A stretch of DNA of 64,000 nucleotides from Prosapia bicincta (lineage: Eukaryota > Arthropoda > Insecta > Hemiptera > Cercopidae): assembly GCA_036971475.1 (NCBI GenBank), contig JBAIZL010000007.1:30418947-30482946 (forward strand), written 5' to 3'. The notes under the pieces are model-generated. The model made no database searches. It was not told where the DNA came from and saw only the letters and a list, made by a program, of their open reading frames with translations. The translations under genes were made by a program, and so were the position numbers. The first letter of the stretch is position 1; each line of letters starts with the position of its first letter. This document shows positions 36,401-48,400 of the stretch, piece after piece.

Positions 36401-39400
36401 AAAGATATTTACTCTGACTTCCAATTTCAGTTGCATAAGAGGGATTAACATTAGTCCCAGCTAAGTAAGCTAAAGGTTCCTTCAAGTGCTGTACTTGGCC
36501 GTATTTCATAAAATTTGTTTCTTTTCCCCCCAATTTAAAACATCCTTGGTTTATTGTGTTGGGAAAGTTATTTATAGTTAGACATTGCATTTCTCTGAAC
36601 ATCAGTCATAAACCTTGTCTTGAAATTCCTGTTAACCTGTTTCACTGTCTACTTGTTTGTCATATGCGCTTTCTTTTTTGGGTTAAGAAGTACTGCTAGA
36701 ACAAGACATGCATCTCCCACAAATGATTCTTTCACAACGATATTGACATTAGCTGTGCATATGGTATAAAAATTATCCTGAGTAAACAATATGGTTTTGT
36801 GTGTTTTGAGAAGATCTTTTTATTCATTATTATAATTGGCATGTTTTAATTTCTAAAATTAAAAATCATTAATAAAAGAGCAAGAAAAAATAAAATCGAG
36901 ACAGCGACAAACATAGGAACAAGGTGAGGATCTTGATCATCTGAAAAATAATGAAACAATGTAGGGAATTGGTTTATGCACATTGGAATCTTCACTCTTA
37001 CTAATCTAAATAATACTGATGTTATTGTGCCCTATAGTCACTAATTTTTTTCATGACTTTTTCAGTATATATTAGTGTCAATAATCTGATATTTAATGTT
37101 TTGTTTTAAAAATTAAGTAATTATTTTCTTTCAGTTTTTAATAAGCTTTTTTAAATTCTCACAGATTTTTATATATTTTTAATAGATGTTTCGTTTTATA
37201 TCTTAAAATCTGTAAATTTTCTATCTTTTTAAAATTAATAATAACCATCTGTATAATATTTTTTTCTGAAATAAAATCTGTTAGCATGTTTGTCATGAAT
37301 AGATTATATTGGGTAAGAATACGTAATGCTAAAATTAAATTGTTCTCCTTAACAGGGTTGCTTTATTTTTGTAAAATATTTCTAAATTTTATTTTGTTTA
37401 TATTTAGGTTGGGTAATAATTTTTTAAAAAGCCAAAGAAATCGATTAGGCTATGAAAACTTTTTGGCTGAGTTAAATTTCTGACATGTTCATTAAAATTT
37501 TCCATCAGTTAAAATTTAGTGAAACCTATATATTTAAATTTATGATTTTTGTTAAGACATAGACATTAAACCTATATAATGATCCATTTTTTCTAACTTA
37601 ATTGCTTAATGTTCTATTACAGACATGTAGTAATAAGGTTCATCCGGAACCCTGGTCATAAATAAGCTACATAAGGTTGAATAATGTATCCACGTTTAAC
37701 TTGGCTCGAATTAAAATTTCCAAAAATTTTAATTTTCTGGTTTATATTTGTTTAATAATTTGTCAATGTTGAATAAAGTTTTTTTTACAAATTGATATTC
37801 ATCAAACTTAAAAGTTTCAGAACCTACAGATTATTTTCATTATGCTGTATCGTAGTTTTTGCACACTTAGGTGTGGAATGCTTATTTTTATTTAGCATGG
37901 TTGAGGTTTTTATTGTTTTGTGTTGTTTTTTTGTTTGTGATGTTTTTTGAGTTTGTGTGTTGGCACAGTTCTCACTGCGTTCCCGAACACCCAGCTTTAG
38001 TGGATCCTTGTGTTCTCCATACAATAGCCTTAATAGGAAGGTTAGTTCACATGCATTTACACACTTTATTCTTATAGTCATATAGATGCTTGTTACTTTT
38101 TAGTTGATAATTTATTGTAATTTATTAATAAGCATATTTATTAATTAATGCAGTAAAACTTTTATTATCTGTTAGAAATACACAGATATTAGAAATATTC
38201 AGCCTACTTAGATTGTTTAAAGTGAAGATAATTTTGCATGTAAAACTCTGCTACTTGACTGAGAAAACATTGCGGCTGAAGAGGATACTAGCTGTGGTTC
38301 ATATATTTTCCTGTAATGTCACTCTGCCCAATACTTGAGCTGCTAGTTACCCCACTTCAGTAAATAACAGTTTATTAACAATATTTGCTCTTTTTTATCA
38401 TACCATACTACAAAATCATTTTTAATTTAAATAGAAGTGATTCTTTTAAAGCATGAAATGGTATTGGGTGTAAGTGTGGTTCTGGATTTGTTTTATGTAA
38501 TTACAGTATAAATTATTGCTAAATGATGGCCCACTTGCCAAGAAACTAAGAGAAAGTTTAATAAATTTTAATCAGACAACAAATTATGTTCATATCTTTC
38601 AATGATTGTTATACCACTAAAATAACTAATACCACCAAATAAATAATTAAGGCCTTCCTCTTGATGCAACCCTTCAGAATTGAGAAAATGGGAGTTGTCA
38701 TACCAGTGGTACACCAAATCTATGGAACCTCCTAACCTCAACACCAGATAACTCCTTTTACCTTCCCCTGAACGACTACTATTTAACAACTCCATTTACC
38801 TTCTTTCTGACAGACTATTAATACTTGAGTTAGATTAATTAATATTTATACAAATAACATATAGTACTACATAATAAAACTATAAATCTGTGGCATTTGG
38901 ATATTTAATCTTTTATACACATCTGTGGTTCACTTCAATCTTTTCTTTTTCTTTTTTGATTATAAAAGATCATTGTATGATTTAAATATTTCAATAGTGT
39001 GATGTGTTTTTTATGTGTGTCTATTTACTTGCAAGATATTGCAGGTTTGGACTATTGCCATTAGGTCTGTCAGTCTCCTATCTAGTCCAAAACTTTGTAT
39101 ATGTATATATAAACTTTACTATTGTTAAGTTTTATGTGGCAGTTTCATAATTAGTCTTCAAGTCATTAATTATACCCCGAATCTGTGAATTAAGAACCTT
39201 GGTGTGACAGACTTTATATGTGGGTTATTGATAGTAAAATGTGTTGACAAACTTCTCAAAAGGCTCGAAGTTATAAGGCACAAGTGTTTCAAAGATCAGT
39301 AGGAATAACTTATTTCAGTCATATATTATTATTTCTTTTGTCTAATGATAACAGATAATGAGAGTTTTATTGTAATATTTAATAAGTTAGAAAATTTCAG

Positions 39401-42400
39401 TGTTGTGTTTTTATTGTGACAGTTTAGTTTACAAATCTCTGATAGTCGACATTGATGAAATTTTAAAAGGTTAGCTGCCATGACCCAAATTTAGTTTCAG
39501 GTGACAGCTGAAATTGCCATGATCTCATGATCATGTCTTGCATTTTTAACAATTTGTTTATAAAAATAGTCAAATTAAATTTATATCAAAGCTTGAAGTT
39601 GAAACGAGTTCTATAATTAGAGGAAACATGACATTTAAAAAATATGCTGTTGTGGCGACCGCTTTTAGTGAGTGAGTTATTATAACATTAAAGTTATTTG
39701 ACAAGTTGCTTTCTGAGAACATTAAACTAGTGTTTGTATACATACACTCACAAGTCTTGATATTAATGAAATATGTGAATCAATAACATTTATTTTCATA
39801 ATAACTGTGACGTTTCGACAGGTAGTTAGCTATCTTCAGGCGAATAATATCGTTGCCGTTATTTTGAAAATAAATGTTATTGACTCTTATATAAACTGTC
39901 TTTTAATCATAACATTAACAAGAATTAGTAAAATTATATACCATGGTTTGTTTGTAGGAGTAAAAAATATCCGAATTTTCAATTAGTAATGTTACAAAAC
40001 TATTATTGATCAAATTTACTTGAAAAAACTTAGAATATTTACTCCTGAACTTTTAATTTGTCTATAGTTAGTATAAATTTCTTATACATAAGAGGTTTAT
40101 TAAAATATACATGAGACTGGGAAACTTACCTTGGTAACAATCTTGTCTGATTTTATAATATACACATAGAAGAAAAAAGAATACCAAGTAATATACGTTG
40201 TACAAGATCTGTGTGTATCTGTGTGCATATACATGTGCGCGTGCCTATCCTACACTACTTTCATATGAATTCTGAGTATAAAAAATGCTTTAAAAGTAAA
40301 TTGTTTTTAAACCACAGTTGAAAAACATAATATTTTAGGGGTTATACAAAATGTGTTAACATTAATCAGTATATCTATACTGCTGATGAATGTTGCATGA
40401 TGTGTAATAGTAGGCATAGCGGGGCTGCTGATGAGTGCTGCATGATGAGAGGTTATACTGCATATGCCAATGTAAGTACAATAGAACTCCAATTATCCGA
40501 ACAGAAATGTATTACGATTAACAAAATAATGTGCTATTGACCCTTTTTCCGTTAAGCTGGTGTAGTCGCAGCATGAACATTATTTAGATGATGAGTCCCC
40601 ATCTCAATGCAATTCTGTGTATCAGTTGACTGTCTCTGATAGACTATCGGTCTGTTTAGTTTGTGAGTGTGTTTTGCCATGGCTTCCAAAAGTAAACAAA
40701 TTGTTTTATCATTAGTGGATAACCTATTCATAAATTAAAACTTCTTGAAATGGTTACAAGTAAACAGTTGGTTGAGATATGTGGTGTTGGACAATCAACG
40801 ATTTCAGACATTAAAAGCAGCAAACACACACTTTTAAACTACATGTCACTGTTTGAAAATGAAGATGAGAGTTCTTTAGGAAAAACAAAGAATTGGAAGA
40901 TGCCTTTTAAGTGGTATTTGCAAAAACATGCTTTGGGAAATGTATTTTCAGTTTATATTCTTTATGAATAAGCTTAGGCCTTAGCGCAGAAGGTTAGAAA
41001 AAAGTATAAAACTATAAAAAACATATATTTGTTTCTCCCATTTGCAACATACATCCCGTAATTAATAAAAAATTATCCTTTTTGCAAAAAAAATCCAGTT
41101 TTTCGACTTTTTGCTCATCCGAATTGAGTCCAGTACTAATTGATTTGGATCATTGGAGGTCTATTGCAGGTAAAGCCAGACAGCTGGTAGGCAGTAAGTG
41201 ATGGGGTTTATGGCATGGTGTTTCTAAGCCATTTGCTACAACTATATATTCAGTGGTACTCGCCGCAATTTTAAAAACCATTTGTAGATCAAAGCTACTT
41301 AAAAATTTCAAATTGATATTTATTACAAATGATTGTATCTTGGTAATGTATAAACAAGGCTAAATGGTTATTGGTAGTAAAATAAACTTATTGCAAACAA
41401 CTTTTATGAAGAGTAGTTTCTATAAGGTTTACACTGCATTTGAATTACTGTATAATAACAAGATAAAGCTATGCCTTGCATTCTCCCTGATGGCTATTCC
41501 ACTTTAAATTTAGGTCTGTCGGGTCAAATAATGGTAAAGCTATGTGACTAGTTGCATATAGAATAGTTATACTAGAATCTGTTACAGTACACATACCAGC
41601 GGGCAGGGAGCCCAGGGCTGATACTACGTGAGTACAAGACTCCGCAGTATAGAGAAGATATCAGCCGTATTTACACATACAGCTATCTGACAGAAGAACC
41701 TACTCATGGTTACTTGAAGAGACCGATTGATCCTTACGATAAACCTCCCACATCACCCCATTTTCACCGACCTCCTTGTAAGTCTTAAATGTACCACTTT
41801 TATTATGCACTTTCAAGCTAAGTTCTCAAAAATAGCATAAAATAACTTTTAATCAAATCATTTGGGAATATCAGTTACTTATTGACAATCCCAGAACGCC
41901 TAATTTTATCATGAAAGTTGCATTCACTTTCTACAAAACAGATCTTTTAAAGTTATAGGTTGTACAAAATTTAGTTAATTAGAGCTTAGCTAGTGAGAAC
42001 TATTCACAAAAGTAAAAAATAAAAAAGTCAACTCTAAATCTCATCACATATTAGTTTTTAATAAAAACAAACACTACCACTTCCTCAGTAGCCAAGCACT
42101 GAGGAAGGCACGTCATCGCCGAAACTAGTCTGATTGTGTTGTGAACTAGTGTGTTTGTTTTTATTAAAATCTAATGTGTGGTGAGATTTAGAGTTGACTG
42201 TTTTATTTTTTACCGTTGTATACAAAATTTGTTTACTGAAATGTGTTGAATTAAATAAAGAAAGGCATAATATTCTTCTCATTTCAGATGCAATTAATTT
42301 TGATGCCAATATAATGTCAGTTTAAAAAGAATAGGTATTTGTTTTAAATGAACATAACAAGTTTACAACTTGTACTTCACAAGTAAACTTCTGAAAAACA

Positions 42401-45400
42401 TACCGAGACATAACATTTTTAATCGCACTAAACCATTTTCACAGGGCATAATTTTTTCTCCTATTTTGTTGTTTTTGTATTTCGACCATATCAAAACTGT
42501 GATACCTACATTTCAAGTGCAAAATTCAAGAAAAGGACAAAAACGAGAGAAATAACAAATTTATCACACTCGTACAAATAAAATTTAAAAAACTTTAAAA
42601 ACGGGTAAATGATAAAACTGAACTACACAAACGGTAACAAGTTTCACTTTGTGCAAACAAACAGCGACTTTTAGAAAAAATTAAAGAACAAATACGACAC
42701 CAACTCACCTTATTCTATCCTCATTGTAGAAACAGATCACATACATAGACATCAGCCATAACCTAGAAATTATTCATATCAACAAAAATGGACTACACAT
42801 CAACGTACTAGATCAACAGGAAATGTACAAACATACAAAACATTAAATAAACAAACCAATATATATTACAAACACTTTTTGAGGTAATTATTGGGTTACC
42901 CATCATCCCAGATGGCAACCTAAATACTGATGAAGTTTGGTTTAGTTTGATCAAAAGCTTTACTTCCAAGCAAGTTTAGTACACCATTATCCATAAGAAT
43001 ATTTTTATATTTATGGCTTCAGTTTGAGTACAATTTACTTTCAAATAATCAGATTTCTTATCTTTTGTTTATTATAAGTTTATAGCATAGGTGTTATGAC
43101 TTTCTACATATCACTGTCACTGTCTCGATGTTGCATACAGGGTGGCCACCGAACTGGGAAAACCATAAATTTCTTGGACTGAGGAAAAGAAGTGAAGTGA
43201 CCTTGAATTTAGATTTATAGTCGAGAATTCACTAAGATCGGTAGAACAATTACGATAAAGTTAATAACTGAGTTGGAAGAAATATGGGAATTTTGGTTTT
43301 TTGTGCTATATGAAGATGGCTGATGGTTGTAGCGAGTCATTGTTATAGCACGAAAATCTTCTCATCATAGACCACGCGTGTCCTATGTACGAGCCGCTAC
43401 AGTGGAACCCTACAAAATCCAAACATGATATTAATGAGAATAAAATTTTAAAAAGTATTTAAACAATTTAATAAAGTATGTACTAAATGTTGCTACTTAC
43501 ATAGAACAGGACTGAGATGTGTAATATATTGCAAATAACACTTTATACATGTAAAAACAGAAATGTCATTCAAAGGCTTATATCAACAAACACCCAACTA
43601 ACGAGTCATGCTAGACAGATTGTTTGTATAGGCTACATACCTTATTGCAAAAATACAGACAATATACATGTTATTGTATCAGAGACAAAATATGTTTACA
43701 TTTTAGCTCCATAAGCAGTATAGAATATCTACAAACGCACCCTTTACTTGTGACACATTTACATCTTTTGTGATAAAATGTAATTTAGAGTACATTCCTT
43801 GTGATATTAATCGAAATTAATATGTAAATAATGAATGTTGGGCATTTCTTCCGTTTTTACACTTAATAAACAGACTAACTGAGGGACTAAAATTCCTACA
43901 TTAACGTCAGACATGCCTATAGCTATATGAATATATCAAGCCGTTTAAATAGACTCACTGAGATTTCAGAGGAATATAGGTTATACACAGTGTTCCAAAT
44001 ATGAGCCGTCAGTACATTTCATCTACCCCGAGCTGCATATGTGGGATATCGGTTCAGGAATAGAGTCCGTACGGTGCATATGTGAGTCAGCTGGTATATG
44101 TATGAATATAAATGTATTTAGGTCTGTCGAAATTAATTTTCGGCGTGATTATTTCTGAAATTTTAATCTGGGAAATTAATATTTTAGATTAGGAAAAAAC
44201 CCATGAATTATATCAATTTTCAGTGGCCACCCTGTGCATAGACATTCATCTCCTCAGGAAAGTGATGCTTTTAACAGTAGTGTTTTCACTGCAACTTCTA
44301 ATAATTAATTACATCAGATGATGATAACAGCTTCCTCCCTATTTATCGTTATACCCTATCCCCTGCGCAGACTTTACCCCAAACATCAGTTATTTTTTCT
44401 GGTGTAGTAATTAGTTGTTTAGTTATTAAAAGATAATATCCGGTGTTCTCTTCACCTTGTTCTACTCTGAAATTATTAATATACTCGTCTTCATTTCTGT
44501 TAGGAATATCTCTATATATTTGAGTACAGTTTTCTCCATTCCTAATGTTACAGTATTCTCTGTGCACCAGAGGAGAAAATTGTAACATTAGGAATGACAG
44601 AAATGTTTACTCAAATATATATTGTTCTACTCTCTATAAATAAAATATGCAAAACTTCTAGAAATGGAAACATGGTGAGTGCATTATATATGATTTGAAT
44701 TTAAACTTTGCAAATTCTGAACTTCCTGAGTAAGATTTACTCTCTTGGTAATTATTTTCTTAGCTGGTAGATACCAGTTTAATGAAAACATAGATTTCAT
44801 CAATTTTCCTATGAAGACTTGTTTCAAAGTTTTATTTTGTTACTTCTGTGAGAGTAATAGAAATAGTTGTTGGTGTCTGTGTTCACTCTAGTAACAGTTA
44901 TTAAATTCATTGTTATGCAGCGGATTGAACCAAATATCTAAAAGGTCGCAGCACTTATTTGGAGTTATGTTGGAAAATATTTTATTTTAAATCAAGTATT
45001 TTCATTTTGAATATTACATTTGCTTCAATTTGTGAGATTTTTCTATTTGAATTTGTATTTGGGAAAATTTTATACACTTTTGGAAATGTACGGAGAAATG
45101 CAATTAATTTAAGCACTCCCATGAACGTTTTCATGATCAGGTCAAGGATTTATTTTTAAGACAAACTTTTGACACATTTGTCGGGTTTACTATAAAAATG
45201 AAATCCTCCCATTTAACATTCAAATGTCTAATGGGATGGTAAAATACTATCTCTCCTTTACTTACCTAAACAAGCCAAATGTGGGAGGATTTATGTCATA
45301 ACATTAGTCAAAACCTTTCTCATAATAGATATTTGTGTGTGTTAAATATAAAAACTGAACGATTTGAGCAACATTTTTGTCCGCGACTCACTGCCCACGG

Positions 45401-48400
45401 TTCTTTGGAGGATCTTATGTCATTTAATTGTGCTAATTAAAATTAATATCGATGATTTTCTGTTTATTAAATCCTTCGATGGCAGTGGCGTTTGAAACTG
45501 TATATTCCAAAAACTGTAAGTAAAAACTGTTTTTTTTAAATAGTGAAACAGTCTTGATAAGGGCAACAAACAACTTGTCCAAACGTTTTAAAATAAAGAA
45601 ATATACTTGACTCGGTTATCAACCATTTATTATTCTTTACTAAAAAAATTCATTGCTTTTCTTTTAAAATAAACAATTTTCATAAAAAGAGTAGAAATTC
45701 ATAGAACAAAATATAAGAGTGGTTTTTGAATTTACAGCAGCGCACTCTTTACATGGTAGCAGTAAGTCATCGACCTTACGTAGTAGCCGCTCAGGAATGC
45801 AAGTTCTAGTGGATTCGATTAGGTCTGAAACACCGCGTCCTCGGTCGCCACACATGAACAATGAAGAGCCAATCGAGTTGTCTCACTATCCTGCGGGTCA
45901 TCCTCCAAACCCGGGCGAGAAGCCCAAGATAGAAAGGGATGATTTTCCAGCCCCGCCTTATCCATACACTGATCCAGGTATAGTGTGCATTAAAATAAGA
46001 ACATTAACAGCTTTTATATATAAGATTTATTAGGTTGGCTAGGAAGTTAATAGTTAATAATAGCCTGGTGGTGTGTATTCATGGCTCCATATGATTGACT
46101 AGAAAACATTTTTTTAAAAATAAACTACTAGTTTCTTTTTTCACATGTTATTTTCATGAAGACTGATTTGTTATTTTCCTATCAAATCCAGTATATCTAA
46201 AATACACTTTTAGCTCTATCAGAGTTAACCTAACACAAATAAACAGTAAAACTTGTCTAATATAAACAAAATTATATTGGAATGAATTTGTTGTAAACTT
46301 TATTTAAATTTAGAGATTCAATATTCTAGAAACTTATGAAAAATTGTAATACAAACCTATATAAATAAAAATAAATTCCGGTTTTATTTTGTTTTATAAA
46401 ATCTGAACCACAGTTTGTTTTATTTTAATCTGGGATGAACAATACTGAATTAACTCTTAGAAAGCTATATGCACCATATATGATACCACATTTGTAAATC
46501 ATATTTCCATTCTATGAATAATTAAGATGCATAATTTCACCACACTTCGCACATTGCATTGATTGTGTTACAAGATAATGGTCGATTAATAAACTTTACT
46601 AAGTGTCTTTAAGTAATGTAACAGGACCATGGTGAGGAATAATCATGTGGAAGCCAAGAACAATAGGGTACCCCGTTGATAAGTGATAAAAGTGAATTGT
46701 CAGAGAAACCTGCAGAGTCATGTTCCGTAGGCCAGTTTGGTTGATAAGACCCTAATGTACAATACCTTAGAAATAAGTTGAGTGAAAGCTAGAGAACTAT
46801 TTGAAATTTTAATTATGAAGGGTAATACCCTTGGACAAATTCAGGGACTTTTCATGTCTGATTGCAGCCTTTGCAGCTCGGGCATGATCCGGCCATCTAG
46901 TGACGAAGGAATATTTATTTAGATTTAATCTTTGTGCACTTTGTGAGGGTGAAGATGAAAGTGTAAAGCACATTTTGTTCCGCTGCACATACCCCATACC
47001 AATAAGGGATTTCCTGAGAGCAGAAGTGGTAACATGGGAAGATATTCTCATAAACAAGAAGCATTGGGGGCTGGCAAGGATAATATACCATGGGCATCGG
47101 GCTATCTGCTACTCTTGAAGCTGGATGCCTGTGCAAAGAAGTAAAATTATGAAGGGTGAAATTTAACTTTTCGTAGAACACATATAAATTGATATTGGCA
47201 AATACCCTTAACGTTGTGTGCAAATGTAATAAAGATATTGATACTTGTGAAGAGAGTCTATTTAAAATATCTTACAATTTCTTTACAGAGCGAAGACGGC
47301 GTTGGTCTGATTCGTACAAAGGTGTGCCAATATCTGATGATGAAGATGAAGTAGATGGTCTTAGTTATAAAGAAATTCAGGATCGTAAATTAAAGGTACT
47401 CACATTTTATCAAATGTTCTAAATACTTTATATTTATTCTATAAAATTTTTTTAGTTTTGTATGTTTTACAGGAGAACACTAATAAATTGGTTTTATGAT
47501 GAATAATAATAATCACTGAATTTATTATTTAGATTCCACTCTATGTGCCAAATAATTCCCATAAAATATACTGCTTTAAAAAAATCCCTGTTTAAATTAA
47601 CGGTTTTTACTATTTTCTTTTATAATGTCGTCGGACACCAGTGACTGTCATGGTGCGACGTAAATATTCATACTAATCATTCCCTGTTCAAGGCCAATTT
47701 TCCAAATGAATATAAATTGTTAAAATTTGTATTGTATTTTTTCGATATAAATTCAAGTATAAATATATACTATAACGTATTTTTACAATGCTATAGATAT
47801 TTTTTAACAATAAATATAGCTACTAGATTTTTCTCACGTATTTTTTAAATTTTCAGCATAACTTCTTATTGTTTGAAAATATTTTTTCTCAAATAATTAG
47901 AATGTAAATATAATCTGAAAATAATTCTTACATTTATGTGTGTATTGTTTCAGTACAAGTGTGTTTTAAATTGAGCTGCTTTTACAAATTTTATATGATC
48001 TTATGAATTGGAGGAAGACGTTTTAAATTAAAGTTTTTAGTTTCTAATTTTCGAATTGTTCATTTTTTTTCGGTAAATTTTGTTTAGGAATCAAATCAAA
48101 TGTAACACTATTCTAAAACGTAATGTAGTTCTACAAATAAGTGTAAATAAAAACTATTTCCGTCTAATATTTTCTTGTAATTCTGAATTTCTAGTTTCCT
48201 AGTAATTATAGCCTTGTAAAAAAAATAAATAAAAAATTTTTCTTAATGCCAAGTTCCAGGAACACACACAAAGGCTATGTCGGACACCTCATACGGTTAA
48301 ATACATTGCCTGACAGCCTTGTGTGATATTCTAAAGTTAGGTCTACATTGTCGGTCACGGGTATTTACCTATGCAAAAATACAGTCGGTCACCGGTGACC

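Noticed and set aside
37824..38081. Minus-strand open frame of 85 codons
   Set aside because: Low-complexity Lys/Thr/Asn peptide over a T-rich tract; the proposed 72-bp sense exon explains the conserved-looking part better.
45545..45595. CTTGATAAGGGCAAC...TTGTCCAAACG as a hammerhead
   Set aside because: Resembles the class (stem GGGCAAC/TTGTCC, then AAACG), but both core boxes are altered, so it was not counted.
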